Below are positions 25,272 to 34,773 of a stretch of 46,240 nucleotides of DNA, piece after piece. The position numbers and the translations under genes were made by a program. The stretch is from NCBI GenBank assembly GCA_004563195.1, contig SFTJ01000016.1, forward strand, positions 1 to 46,240. The letters are read 5' to 3'. How positions within the stretch are numbered: position 1 is the first letter of the stretch; every line of letters begins with the position of its first letter. The notes beneath the pieces were generated by a model, which was given only the letters and a program-made list of their open reading frames with translations, made no database searches and was not told the origin of the DNA. This DNA comes from a bacterium (GTDB lineage Bacteria; Bacteroidota; Bacteroidia; Bacteroidales; Muribaculaceae).

Positions 25272-28181
25272 TCACTTGATAAGGATTTTTGTTGGTTTCA
25301 TATCTTTTGCAGTTACTACGTATACGCCGGTGCCAAGACCTTCGATTTCAGTTACGTCGCCGGTGCCTACTGCTTCTGCTGCCACTGCGCCCTTTGCGTC
25401 GATAACCTTAATCATTCCGTATACGCCGTTCACTTCCACCACGCCGTTTACCACCTTAACGTCCATTTCCTGTGCTTCTACGCCTTCAATGCCGGTGTAA
25501 ATGTTAGCACCTGCATCAGGTATCGGGCTGGCTGTGTACGAGTTCTTTGCCTTGTCATTGTCGGTGGTTATCATCTTCACGTATACTTCATATTGGCCTT
25601 CAAGGCTCTTTGCAAGCTCTTCCTTAGTATACTTCTTCTTATTTTCGCTCTGCCACTTCGACAAATATGTTTCTGTGAAGGTAAATGATCCACCATTTTT
25701 ATTACTGTCATCTGCAGTAATATCATCACCTATCTGTAAAAAGCCTGCTTCCATATCCACTGGATATGCTGCCGATTCGGCTGCCGGTGTTGCCACGTCA
25801 GTACCCTTCTTCTTCATATAGATTTTGAAGCTTTTCGGCTGGGTATCAGCCATATCTAATCTTCTCGACCAATTGATGGTTACTACTGTATAGATATTGT
25901 AGTTGCCGGGTTGACTGAAGTTAGCTGCCTTAATTTCAGGTGTAACGCTCAATACCAATTCGTCATGCAATCCTTTATACTCGGCTGGTAACGCTTTGCT
26001 TCCATAGGTGTTGCCATTTGCATCGTAGTATGCTACTGCGTAGTTCCATGCGCCTCCATTGTCGTTTGTACGATTATTATTTTCACCCACTGCTATTGGA
26101 GCGTCATCTATGATATCCACCACTGAGATATATCCGTCATTACCAGGTTTGTAGTATGTGCCGGTTTCACTGTCAAGGAAACCTTCTTCGGTATAACTCA
26201 AAGTCACTTTCGGTGCCTTATTAGTCTCCGAAGCATCGCGGTAGATATAATATCCCGAACCTATTTGATTAGCCGAAGCTTTAAATTTAACCTCGTTGTG
26301 GAAGGTCTCTTTAAGGGCGCAAGTTGCTTCATCAGGTGTACCCGAGCGGTGTACCTTTACAGTTGAGTTTGATATTGCAGGGTTAGAGATACGCAAGATG
26401 TTAGATGTCTTTTTAGTTCCCGAAGGCATAGTCAATACCAACTGATATGCAGCTGTTATTCCATCGCCTGCGTCTAATACCGCAACATCGTCGTAGTGAC
26501 CATTGTATACACCATCTTCAGTATTATCTATGCGATTAGCCAAATCTTGCAAAGTGACAAAGTCAGAAGCCTTATCGGCTGTGACTGAGTATAACACATC
26601 ACCTAACGTATTATCGGCATTCACGGTATACAATGCAAGCACCGAACCATCTTCGAGTGTAACCTTTTCGGCATCTGTCACTTTCGATTCTGCAGAAACT
26701 ATGGTATTAGTAAATGTGTTCTTACTTGCTACAGGATCAAATGAAGAGCGACCTTCTCCTAAAATAGCCAACTTAAATGGCACCTTGCCAGGGATGTCAA
26801 CGCTAACCACATTAGATGTAGTAGCCGACATTCTTGTGCCGTCGCTCTTTTCTACATACGATGTCACGCGATACCATACGGTGTAACCGATTTGCTCTGT
26901 AAGCTCATTAAATGGCTTCAATTTGGTATCCTCAGTGGTTTTGCCTGTAGTTTCTGTAATGCCATTTTCTGTAACAATTATTTGGTCGGTTACGGTTTCC
27001 CAATCAGAATTGTTATACGAACGCTCTACCAAATAGTGCTCTTGCATGCCTTCGTATGTGGTATTCTTTGATGCATCAAAGCCTTTGTGTCTATTGAATG
27101 CGGTTAACCAATCGAGGTTTACTTTGTATTTATTTTGCTTGGTTGCATCGTATCCTTCGGTTTTGGTGTTGTCGCCTAACACACCTTCGTTCAATTTTAC
27201 TGCATAGAAGAATACGTATGGTATGTTGTCAGTTACAGTAACTTCGTCTTCCAAAGTATATCCTTGTACTTCAGTCGCACCTCTAATACTGCTAGTATAA
27301 TAATACATATTGGGATATGCTTCAGCAATTGTTTTATATTCACCATCAACATTTACCAATACATCTACTAGTGAATTGGTCGAATAATATCCACTATTAT
27401 TTGTTATATAGTAGGTTCTAGATTTGTTATAAGTTGGTTCAGTAGTAGGCACATAAAGATAAGCAGTAAAGTTATAACCTGTTACTTCTTGCCACTCGCC
27501 TGTAATAGGATTCTGCTCTGTAGGATTCTTGCCCTTCAATGCTATATAGTGGTTGGTAGAAAGCGATGATTGGCAGTTGTGTGGTGATGGGAATGGATCT
27601 CCATCTTGCAGTTTAGTCCAGTTTGCCTCTAATTTGTCGTATGCACTAGTTCCGGAAATATAATCTCCATTTTCATCCGGAGTGACATAACTCCATTCAT
27701 CATACCATGAGAATGCACCATTACTGTAATCAGGTTGATTCCACCCTGATGTTGATCTTCTCGCTTGTCTGCGAACTATAAAGAAAAATTTATTGGCATT
27801 TGTTGCAGGATGGGTATAGAAAGTACCTGTATTTGTAGTGTGCTTGCTCTCGGTGTTAACCTTTGTAATCTTTTTTACACCACTCTCAACTTGAGTTTTC
27901 ACATCTGATAAGCTTGCGGTACCTTTCCAAAAGTTATTAACATCCACAAAATATACATCACCGGCTTTCCCTTGAGGGACACCTGTAATTTCCGTAGTAG
28001 TACCCCAGAAAGAAGTAGTTGTTACTGCGCCACAAATGTTAGTCAAGTATTCAGTTAATAAGTCTGACGTCAATTTGCTTCCCGACAGACCATTTTCGGT
28101 CACCAAAGAACCTTGCGCCCAGGCATTTTGGGCGACTAATCCTGTCATAGTGATTAACAGATAAATAAAGAATTTTTTCAT
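25272..28181 (-). CDS. Large secreted protein with T9SS-like C-terminal tail
   Basis: A 969-residue protein. The signal peptide (KKFFIYLLITMTGLVAQNAWAQ) is clear. No enzyme motif is visible. The body is rich in Thr, Ser, Asn, Tyr and Lys, has YWVTS/YRVTSYVEKSDG-type strands and looks like a series of beta-sandwich (fibronectin or Ig-like) modules. The last about 75 residues (VVEVNGVYGMIKVIDAKGAV through GLGTGVYVVTAKDMKPTKILIK) resemble the type A C-terminal sorting domain used by the type IX secretion system, with its terminal basic KxLIK. That would place it outside the cell, but T9SS genes are not in the window. The DNA looks more A/T-rich than its neighbours, especially upstream of 27.0 kb. 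The specific role is unknown. Confidence 0.8.
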   Translation of the reverse strand: MKKFFIYLLITMTGLVAQNAWAQGSLVTENGLSGSKLTSDLLTEYLTNICGAVTTTSFWGTTTEITGVPQGKAGDVYFVDVNNFWKGTASLSDVKTQVESGVKKITKVNTESKHTTNTGTFYTHPATNANKFFFIVRRQARRSTSGWNQPDYSNGAFSWYDEWSYVTPDENGDYISGTSAYDKLEANWTKLQDGDPFPSPHNCQSSLSTNHYIALKGKNPTEQNPITGEWQEVTGYNFTAYLYVPTTEPTYNKSRTYYITNNSGYYSTNSLVDVLVNVDGEYKTIAEAYPNMYYYTSSIRGATEVQGYTLEDEVTVTDNIPYVFFYAVKLNEGVLGDNTKTEGYDATKQNKYKVNLDWLTAFNRHKGFDASKNTTYEGMQEHYLVERSYNNSDWETVTDQIIVTENGITETTGKTTEDTKLKPFNELTEQIGYTVWYRVTSYVEKSDGTRMSATTSNVVSVDIPGKVPFKLAILGEGRSSFDPVASKNTFTNTIVSAESKVTDAEKVTLEDGSVLALYTVNADNTLGDVLYSVTADKASDFVTLQDLANRIDNTEDGVYNGHYDDVAVLDAGDGITAAYQLVLTMPSGTKKTSNILRISNPAISNSTVKVHRSGTPDEATCALKETFHNEVKFKASANQIGSGYYIYRDASETNKAPKVTLSYTEEGFLDSETGTYYKPGNDGYISVVDIIDDAPIAVGENNNRTNDNGGAWNYAVAYYDANGNTYGSKALPAEYKGLHDELVLSVTPEIKAANFSQPGNYNIYTVVTINWSRRLDMADTQPKSFKIYMKKKGTDVATPAAESAAYPVDMEAGFLQIGDDITADDSNKNGGSFTFTETYLSKWQSENKKKYTKEELAKSLEGQYEVYVKMITTDNDKAKNSYTASPIPDAGANIYTGIEGVEAQEMDVKVVNGVVEVNGVYGMIKVIDAKGAVAAEAVGTGDVTEIEGLGTGVYVVTAKDMKPTKILIK

Positions 28182-28385
28182 AATAGTAAAGCTTTTTTAT
28201 AAGTGGTTAAATTTTAAGTTAATTATCGCTTTATGTTCGCCAAAATGTTTTAGTGGATTGTAATATGAGATTGTGTCTAAGTCAAGTTTGTTTACGAATA
28301 AGGTTGCTTGTGTTTTACCAACTTTATCACCTCATCAACTTATCGTAATCCTTTATCTTATCTACTAATAATTCTAACGACACTG

Positions 28386-28393
28386 CAAATTTA
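28386..28393 (-). promoter_or_regulatory. -7 box upstream of the 969-residue secreted protein
   Basis: TAAATTTG on the minus strand fits TAnnTTTG, giving a leader of about 200 nt. No -33 TTTG at the usual distance. The rest of 28182-28620 is A/T-rich with no gene seen. Confidence 0.4.
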
Positions 28394-28624
28394 AGCCCCT
28401 ATTCCGCTATATGTAAATTTTTTCGCATCGTTAATAGACGATTTACCAAATTTAACATTCTATTTAACATTTAAAAATCATAAAAAATCATATCTATCTG
28501 ATTATCAATACCCATTATTTTCCACCATCCTATCACAAAAATAAACTGCCCAAAATCGAGGTAAAAATCCGCATCATAAATGTGAAAATCCCCCAAAATC
28601 CCCACCCAATCGCATATTCTACCT

Positions 28625-28985
28625 CTCACAGATCTCACACCACGCGAATTTATCTCACACAGATTTCACAGATTTCACAGATATAATCGCCCCCGCCGCG
28701 CGAATTTATCTCACACAGATTTCACAGATTTCACAGATATAATCATCCCACCACGATTATCTCTCACAGATTACACAGATAAAAATCACCACGCCGATTA
28801 CCGCCGCGAAAAATCTGTGAAATCTGTGAAATCTGTGAGAAATCCAAAAAAATCTGTGAAATCCGTGAGAAATCCCCCCGCAGACTGCGAAAAATCTGTG
28901 AAATCCGTGAAATCTGTGAGAAATCCAAAGAAAATCTGTGAGAAATCCCTCCCCCGCAGACCGAAAAAAAATCTGTGAGAAATAA
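28625..28985. repeat. Large imperfect inverted repeat of CACAGATTTC words
   Basis: The left arm (28625-28780) carries repeated CACAGATTT words, including a 46-bp segment present twice without change (28643-28688 and 28699-28744). The right arm (28808-28985) carries the reverse words AAATCTGTGA many times. Long RNA from either strand could fold into one hairpin. It begins 8 nt past the stop of the transferase gene at 28993. Confidence 0.85.
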
Positions 28986-28992
28986 TCCGCGG

Positions 28993-30708
28993 CTATGGAT
29001 ATCGCAGGGCGTTTTTTTGGAACATTTCGAGGTCTTGGCGCTTGAGGCCGATGGCGTCGAGCGATTGAGGCTCGTTGTGGTCGTTGAGATAATATCGCTT
29101 AGGTGCGCTGAAATGCGGCGAACCCACTGAGAGCCGGTCGTCGCGATATGATGTGCGTATTCCCGAGAGCCCGAGAAGGGTGTGAAACACCACCTGATTG
29201 GTGGCAATCGGGCAATTTACATTCTGCCTTACCGCTTTGTCCTCCACAGGATGAGCCTCGCCATATTCGGTGGAAGTCCACAGCATAAACGGCACACGAA
29301 GTTGGTAGTAGCTCGGCACGGGCGAAGCGTGCATATAGCGGCGACGGTCATCGTCGTAGATATCCTCGCCATGGTCAGAGAGATACATCACGCAAGCGCT
29401 GCCACCCACCGAGTCGGCAAGTTCTATAACATTGCTCAGCAAACGGTCGGTGTAGAGTATCGAGTTGTCGTAGGCATTCACCATCACATCGCGGTTGCGA
29501 TAGCCTATGGTGGTGATGCGGTCGGGCGTGAAGTGGCGGTCGCTCTCGGGGTATCGGTCGCAATAGTTGAAGTGCGAACCATAGGTGTGGAGCACCACGA
29601 AGCGTTTGAGCACGGTGGTATCGGCAAGTTCGCTGCGCAGATGCCCCAGCAGCACATCGTCGCTCACGTTGGCATCAGCTTTCATCTGAGCCTTCACAAA
29701 CACGCAGTTCTGCGCCTCCTCGCCGAAGAAATCGATAAACGAGCGATTGGGGCGCTGATTGCTGAAGAATGCGGTGCGAAATCCCGCCTCATTGAAGGCG
29801 GTGATGATGCTTTTCTGCACATAGATGCTATCGAAATTCTCAGCCGAGACCGAGGTGAGAATCATAGGCACACTCTTGTGGGTGACATTGGCTTGTGTGA
29901 GAGCATCGCGATACACGCACAGGCGCTCGTTGGCTGCCAACCGCGGCGTGGTGTTGCGCTCGTAGCCGTACACTCCGAAATTGTCGGCTCGGGCGGTCTC
30001 GCCTATCACCAGGATATAGGTCTCTCGCTCCGATGCGCTGTGGGTGGGCGTAGCATCAAAACTGAAATGCTTGGAGGTGCTACCATACATATTGGTGCGC
30101 ACGGTGCGGTGAATGGCTATATCGAGGTTGTCGACCACATTGATGGGGTAAATATCGTTGATAAACGAGAATTTCTGCACCGTGAAATAGCACGACACTA
30201 GCATCAACGCACCTATAATCAAGCCAAAGGTGGCATATTTGCGATGTCGGTAGATGAAGCGGCGCGTGAGTGGCGGGTGATAGAACGACACCACGCTCCA
30301 GAACATTATAGGCACATATATCACCACCACAAATATCACTGCCGGCAATATGCCGCCGAGTTGTTCGCCTGCCTCATACACATTGGTGGTCATCAGGTTG
30401 AGAAACATATCCACGGCAAGTATCGCCTCGCCGTACATATCGAGAAGCACTATCTGAAAGGCATCGAAGAACACAAACAGGAACACTATGTAGAACATCT
30501 TGCCCGGTCGCTTCACCAAGGTCATCACCATCCACCAGATGCTCACCGGCAGCACCACATTGCACACTCGCGCTATCAGCGGCGCCGGCTCGGTGAAAAA
30601 CAATATGAAGTTGGGTAGCGACAATGCCGCCACACATAGCACAAAAAGCAAGCGCTGGTTGCACTTGATGTGCTTCATCCATATTGCAAACCTTTCAGAA
30701 AGCCTCAT
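28993..30708 (-). CDS. EptA-type phosphoethanolamine transferase
   Basis: A 571-residue inner-membrane enzyme. About five N-terminal helices (residues 20-40, 48-65, 70-90, 118-140, 160-178) precede a periplasmic sulfatase-fold domain. VIGETARADNFGVYGYERNTTP holds the first metal site, and Thr in ANVTHKSVPMIL is the expected nucleophile. FVVLHTYGSHFNYCDRYP and MYLSDHGEDIYDD bring the other metal ligands. Such enzymes add phosphoethanolamine to lipid A or other envelope glycans, which alters charge and resistance to cationic peptides. The start at 30708 overlaps the barrel gene by 14 nt; an internal Met11 at 30678 is an alternative. It is the second gene of a two-gene unit. Confidence 0.9.
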   Translation of the reverse strand: MRLSERFAIWMKHIKCNQRLLFVLCVAALSLPNFILFFTEPAPLIARVCNVVLPVSIWWMVMTLVKRPGKMFYIVFLFVFFDAFQIVLLDMYGEAILAVDMFLNLMTTNVYEAGEQLGGILPAVIFVVVIYVPIMFWSVVSFYHPPLTRRFIYRHRKYATFGLIIGALMLVSCYFTVQKFSFINDIYPINVVDNLDIAIHRTVRTNMYGSTSKHFSFDATPTHSASERETYILVIGETARADNFGVYGYERNTTPRLAANERLCVYRDALTQANVTHKSVPMILTSVSAENFDSIYVQKSIITAFNEAGFRTAFFSNQRPNRSFIDFFGEEAQNCVFVKAQMKADANVSDDVLLGHLRSELADTTVLKRFVVLHTYGSHFNYCDRYPESDRHFTPDRITTIGYRNRDVMVNAYDNSILYTDRLLSNVIELADSVGGSACVMYLSDHGEDIYDDDRRRYMHASPVPSYYQLRVPFMLWTSTEYGEAHPVEDKAVRQNVNCPIATNQVVFHTLLGLSGIRTSYRDDRLSVGSPHFSAPKRYYLNDHNEPQSLDAIGLKRQDLEMFQKNALRYP

Positions 30709-31888
30709 TTACATTAAACACAAATCCGCTCTGACCACCCTTGCCGAAGCCGTAGTCGAGCCTTACATTTACATTTTTCTTAAATTCCCATCGAAAGCCC
30801 ACTCCATAGTTGGGCAGAACTTTCTTGAATGTCCGGCTATCGTGAAACACGCTTCCCGCGCCACCCCACACGGTGATGCCGCTGCGTTTCCACACATGCT
30901 GGCGCAGCTCCACCTGGGCTGCTACCATATTCTTGTCGCGATAGCGAGCCTCGTAGTAGCCTCGCATCACATACGACCCGCCCAGAGTTGCCATCTCCTC
31001 CCACGAGGGGTCGCCGAAATTGAAGATTCCTTTCACTTGCTCGGCAAGGATGCCGCCCCGCCACAATTGCTGATAGGCACTCGCCGTAATCTGCGTGGAA
31101 CTGAAAGCATAATCATTGCCAAGAAACGCGGGGCTGAACATCTGCGTGGCGTTGACATACACTCCGCGATGCGGATTGGTGATGTTGTCGCGCGAATCGT
31201 ATTGCAGACTCAATCCCATGCCCACATTGTGCTGCGTGAGGTCCTGCCCGTGATAGAGATGGAGTTTTGCAGGGTCGATATCATAGGCTTTGATTATCTT
31301 TCCCGCCACGCGGGGACCTATATACAACCCGTCGACGAGCCGAAACAGAAATTCGGCATTAAATTTGCCCATGAGGGTCTTCATCTCGGTCTCGTTGTCG
31401 TCGACGCTGCACTCATCGTAGCCCACGCCCCAATAGTTGGTGGGGAAATACTTAAATCGGGCATCGTAGTTCAGTCGATAGCGGTCCTCGGGGAAGAAAT
31501 TGGTGCCTTCCACACCCACCATCACCATTCCCACCACCGATGCTGTGGTGTATAATGTAACATTCGATGGCTGCATGGCGGCATCGCATCCGCTCATGCG
31601 ATACAAGCCACTACCCATCACACCAACGGCAAAGCTCGTGCTGTTGGTGTACGACGGACCTCCGATAAAACTTATATCGAAGCGTTTGTTCTTATTTGTC
31701 TTGTTGCTCTCGGCAAAATAGTTGATAAATCGCTGAATTATCGATGGTCGTTTCCCTATTGTCGCAGTGTCGCCACTCTCTATCGCTACGGTTGCGCTAT
31801 CGGCATCGAGCACGGTGCTTTGCTGTGCACCGGCTACCATAGCGTGGGCGGCTAAGAGCATCCAAAATAATTGTCTTATTCGTGCCAT
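30695..31888 (-). CDS. Omp85/BamA-like outer-membrane protein
   Basis: A 397-residue protein if started at ATG 31888; a longer frame to 31918 adds ten residues without a better signal. The signal peptide is RQLFWMLLAAHAMVAGAQ. The rest is a beta-barrel with DISFIGGPSYTNSTSFAVGVMGSG, RLNYDARFKYFPTNYWGVGYDE and, near the end, VWGGAGSVFHDSRTFKKVLPNYGVGFRWEFKKNVNVRLDYGFGKG. The last segment matches the Omp85/BamA C-terminal barrel signature (xGxGxR). No POTRA domains fit in the length, so it is a short barrel-only member. It ends in Phe, which is typical. It is co-transcribed with the EptA-type gene. Confidence 0.8.
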   Translation of the reverse strand: MARIRQLFWMLLAAHAMVAGAQQSTVLDADSATVAIESGDTATIGKRPSIIQRFINYFAESNKTNKNKRFDISFIGGPSYTNSTSFAVGVMGSGLYRMSGCDAAMQPSNVTLYTTASVVGMVMVGVEGTNFFPEDRYRLNYDARFKYFPTNYWGVGYDECSVDDNETEMKTLMGKFNAEFLFRLVDGLYIGPRVAGKIIKAYDIDPAKLHLYHGQDLTQHNVGMGLSLQYDSRDNITNPHRGVYVNATQMFSPAFLGNDYAFSSTQITASAYQQLWRGGILAEQVKGIFNFGDPSWEEMATLGGSYVMRGYYEARYRDKNMVAAQVELRQHVWKRSGITVWGGAGSVFHDSRTFKKVLPNYGVGFRWEFKKNVNVRLDYGFGKGGQSGFVFNVNEAF

Positions 31889-31905
31889 ATTTCTTATTTC
31901 AACAA

Positions 31906-31913
31906 CAAAATTA
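31906..31913 (-). promoter_or_regulatory. -7 box upstream of the Omp85-like gene
   Basis: TAATTTTG on the minus strand, 17 nt from the chosen start codon. No consensus -33 box. Confidence 0.4.
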
Positions 31914-32054
31914 TGCAAACTATGTTCAAAAAGGCATCACCTATTTGTTAACAAAGTGAAACGAGCACTTTTTTGACTACTCTTAGCGAAAAAACGACCA
32001 CCGATGGCTTCATTTTCTTTAACTTCCACACTCCATTTCACCGGCGGCAAGGAG

Positions 32055-32089
32055 AAAAGAGCCACCGTAGCTTTATTGGCAACGGTGGC
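32055..32089 (-). terminator. Terminator of meaB
   Basis: GCCACCGT (32061-32068) and ACGGTGGC (32082-32089) form an 8-bp stem with a 13-nt loop. On the minus strand a TCTTTTC tract follows. It lies about 53 nt beyond the meaB stop. Confidence 0.75.
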
Positions 32090-32141
32090 ACGCAGTTATT
32101 TCAGTAAAAATCTCCGATTTTGAGAGTTTGAGTTGTGTGAA

Positions 32142-33302
32142 TTATATCTTTATATTCTTAAAATAATAGTCGAGCACATCGCTTGCAGCCACAAACGAAC
32201 TTTGGCGAGCCGAGAGCACCATCTGCTTCTTGGCAGCGAGCATTTCTTCGATTACGGGGTTGGTGTAGAAGTGGCGCTTGAGTTGCTCATTGATGGTTTC
32301 ATACATCCAGTATTTCTCTTGCTGACGGCGGCGTTCTTCGAAGTAGCCGTTTTTGTGCACAAATTCGAAATACTCATCTATCATCTTCCACACCTCATCG
32401 ATGCCGAGTTCGTAGTAGCCCGAGTAGGTGAGCACCTTCGGACTCCAGCCGCTCGGCGGCGTGGGAAACAGATGCAGTGCGCTGCGGAATTGGGCGGCAG
32501 CCAATTTGGCGCGTTCCACATTATCGCCGTCGCACTTGTTGATAACTATGCCGTCGGCCATCTCCATGATGCCGCGCTTTATGCCTTGCAACTCATCGCC
32601 GGTGCCGGCAAGCTGTATGAGCAGGAAGAAGTCGACCATCGAGTGAACGGCGGTTTCGCTCTGCCCCACACCCACGGTTTCTACAAAGATGTTATCGTAG
32701 CCGGCTGCCTCGCACAGCACTATGGTTTCGCGGGTCTTGCGAGCCACACCACCCAGCGACCCTGCCGATGGGCTGGGACGTATGAACGCATCTTTCTGCA
32801 CCGAAAGCTTCTCCATACGGGTCTTGTCGCCAAGTATCGAACCCTTGGTGAGTTCGCTACTCGGGTCGATGGCAAGCACGGCAAGTTTGCCGCCGCGATT
32901 GAGCACATGCAGTCCGAAAACGTCGATCGACGTACTCTTGCCGGCTCCGGGCACGCCGGTGATGCCTATGCGCTTGGAGTTGCCGGTATATGGCAGACAT
33001 TTCTCTATCACTTCCTGTGCCAGGCTTTGGTGTTCGGGCAATTGGCTCTCCACGAGCGTCACAGCCTGTCCCAACATGGTAACATTGCCCTTGCGTATGC
33101 CTTCCACATACTCTGCTGCGGTGATATTGCGGCGACGAGGGCGTGCCTTTAACTTGAGATACGGGTTGGTCATCGGCGGCTGTGCCACTCCCTTATTCAC
33201 CGTAAGGCTGGCATATTCCGCGCTATTCTCGGGATGTTCTATAGCATTGTGATTGGCATCGTGGTCCTTCATATTGCTAAAGTCGAAATCATGCTGTTCC
33301 AT
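32142..33302 (-). CDS. meaB: Methylmalonyl-CoA mutase-associated GTPase MeaB
   Basis: A 386-residue G3E-type GTPase that guards and reactivates the B12-dependent methylmalonyl-CoA mutase, used in the succinate-propionate route. The P-loop is GITGVPGAGKST, followed by LAVLAIDPSSELTKGSILGDKTRMEKL, the MeaB switch region. VETVGVGQSETAVHSMVDFF is the G3 motif and NKCDGDNVERAKL is the base-recognition motif (NKxD). The C-terminal helical dimerisation part carries EYFEFVHKNGYFEERRRQQEKYWMYE. The mutase genes are not in the window. It is the last of a minus-strand group that also has DUF1573 proteins. Confidence 0.95.
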   Translation of the reverse strand: MEQHDFDFSNMKDHDANHNAIEHPENSAEYASLTVNKGVAQPPMTNPYLKLKARPRRRNITAAEYVEGIRKGNVTMLGQAVTLVESQLPEHQSLAQEVIEKCLPYTGNSKRIGITGVPGAGKSTSIDVFGLHVLNRGGKLAVLAIDPSSELTKGSILGDKTRMEKLSVQKDAFIRPSPSAGSLGGVARKTRETIVLCEAAGYDNIFVETVGVGQSETAVHSMVDFFLLIQLAGTGDELQGIKRGIMEMADGIVINKCDGDNVERAKLAAAQFRSALHLFPTPPSGWSPKVLTYSGYYELGIDEVWKMIDEYFEFVHKNGYFEERRRQQEKYWMYETINEQLKRHFYTNPVIEEMLAAKKQMVLSARQSSFVAASDVLDYYFKNIKI

Positions 33303-33350
33303 ATAGTTTTATGCTATTTATGATTTTTATTATTTTTTTCGGTATTATTT

Positions 33351-33614
33351 TCATCTCTCCGGGAGGGTATTGTATTTCTTGCCATCGGAGGCGGTAAGTT
33401 TCAGTTGGGTAGTGGCACTAACCAACTCGCTGTTTGCCTTTCGCAATTTCGACTTCAGATATTTCCAATAGTTGCGGTTTTTCGCATGGTCGGTCTGCAT
33501 ATTGATGGCGCCTACTATGTCGAGCACAGAGAACCACCACCGATTATTCTCTTCGTCCCACAGGGCACGAACTTGATAATCTTTATAAAACCGTATTGAT
33601 ACTTTGTTTGCCAT
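33351..33614 (-). CDS. Short protein with truncated BRO/DinD-like N-terminal domain
   Basis: Only 87 residues. RFYKDYQVRALWDEENNRWWFSVLDIVGAI and NRNYWKYLKSKLRKANSELVSATTQLKLTASDGK match the N-terminal part of BRO-N/DinD-like proteins, in which this domain is normally followed by a helical region of 100-200 residues. Here the sequence diverges after DGKKYNTLPER and stops. No continuation is visible in any frame up to meaB. It is either a remnant or a short stand-alone member. It sits between a DUF1573 gene and meaB on the same strand, 48-49 nt from each. Confidence 0.7.
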   Translation of the reverse strand: MANKVSIRFYKDYQVRALWDEENNRWWFSVLDIVGAINMQTDHAKNRNYWKYLKSKLRKANSELVSATTQLKLTASDGKKYNTLPER

Positions 33615-33663
33615 TACGAATCGCCTTAACTATAGGTTTCTTCACTCTGCTATGCTTGCGAAG

Positions 33664-34761
33664 TCACTTCGCCCTGTCCACCAGTCCCACGAGGCGAATG
33701 GTGCGCTTGGGGTGTATGGGGTCGCCCGTTATGAGCGTGATACTTTCGTTGATGTAGGTGCCTTCGATTTTCGTCACATCCACATCTATTGTGACCTCGG
33801 TGCTCTCGCCGGCGGCGAGTTGGCTCACAGGGCACGTTATGCTCACCAGCCGCGGGGCGGTGCTATAGATGCGGCGTATGGGCAATGCGCTGCGGCCGGC
33901 ATTGGTGATGCGCAAGGTGCGACTCACGCACTCGGCGCTGCCTGCCATGGTGCCCATATCCACCACGTCGCATTCCACTGTAGCTATCGGAGCATTGCTC
34001 AACTGCTCGGCGCTCCAGTCGTCGAAATCTTCGTTGATGGTGCCCACCACATCGATGCTTCCCTCGGCCGATTGCTCCTTGCCGCTCGGCGTGACGGTTA
34101 TTGCTATGCTATCGCTCACCAAGCCCCACTCTTCGCAGTCGAAACTATTGAAAAATGCCGATATGGTGCAAAGGCTGAAGGGCGGCACTAATGCCGGAAA
34201 TGCCTCCACGGTAACATGGGCGGGTGCGTTGCCAAATGCCACGCGCAATGTGTCGGAACTATTGTTATAGGCACCGATATATGCCATCTTCGATGCTCCT
34301 TTTTTCACGTCACCAAAGGGCACCGTGCGCGAGTCGATATAGAGCGCACCCACATTTTCGGGATACACGCTGCGTATGGTGGCCTCTGAGGCAAGCACAT
34401 TGCCGCGTATGGTGAGTGTCACCTTGCGCTCTTCGGTATTGGTGAGCACAAAGGCTTTTTTTGAGAATGTGCCCACTGCACCGATGGCATGATATTGCAG
34501 CATCACCACGGCTGTGTCGCCGGGCGCTACGGGTGTCTGAGTATACTGTGTGCTGGTGCAGCCGCAAGTGGTTATCACATTGGTTATCACCACAGTGGTA
34601 TCGCCTTCGTTGACGGCTCTAAACTTGCAACTCACGCGTTTTTGCTCCTCGGAGAAGGTGCCGAAATCGTGCTCGGTTTCGAGCCAGCGAAACGCGCCCT
34701 GTGCTGCCGCTGCAAGGCTGCAGAGCATCACCATAAGCGATATTGCGAGTGGACGTATCAT
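33664..34761 (-). CDS. DUF1573 domain protein, long form
   Basis: 365 residues with a signal peptide (LAISLMVMLCSLAAAAQG). Residues about 25-115 form a DUF1573 domain with TEHDFGTFSEEQKRVSCKF and the VITTCGCTSTQY cysteine motif. The rest looks like two further Ig-like/ASPM-SPD-2-type beta-sandwich modules (FGDVKKGASKMAYIGAYNNSSDTLRVAFG near 165-190 and ECVSRTLRITNAGRSALPIRRIYS near 275-300). DUF1573 proteins are periplasmic or surface proteins of unknown role, common in Bacteroidota. It follows the short DUF1573 gene by 12 nt. Confidence 0.85.
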   Translation of the reverse strand: MIRPLAISLMVMLCSLAAAAQGAFRWLETEHDFGTFSEEQKRVSCKFRAVNEGDTTVVITNVITTCGCTSTQYTQTPVAPGDTAVVMLQYHAIGAVGTFSKKAFVLTNTEERKVTLTIRGNVLASEATIRSVYPENVGALYIDSRTVPFGDVKKGASKMAYIGAYNNSSDTLRVAFGNAPAHVTVEAFPALVPPFSLCTISAFFNSFDCEEWGLVSDSIAITVTPSGKEQSAEGSIDVVGTINEDFDDWSAEQLSNAPIATVECDVVDMGTMAGSAECVSRTLRITNAGRSALPIRRIYSTAPRLVSITCPVSQLAAGESTEVTIDVDVTKIEGTYINESITLITGDPIHPKRTIRLVGLVDRAK

Positions 34762-34773
34762 CGGCTGAAAATG

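Noticed and set aside
28764..29207. 147-residue minus-strand frame
   Set aside because: It is out of frame within the EptA-type gene and then translates repeated CACAGATT words.
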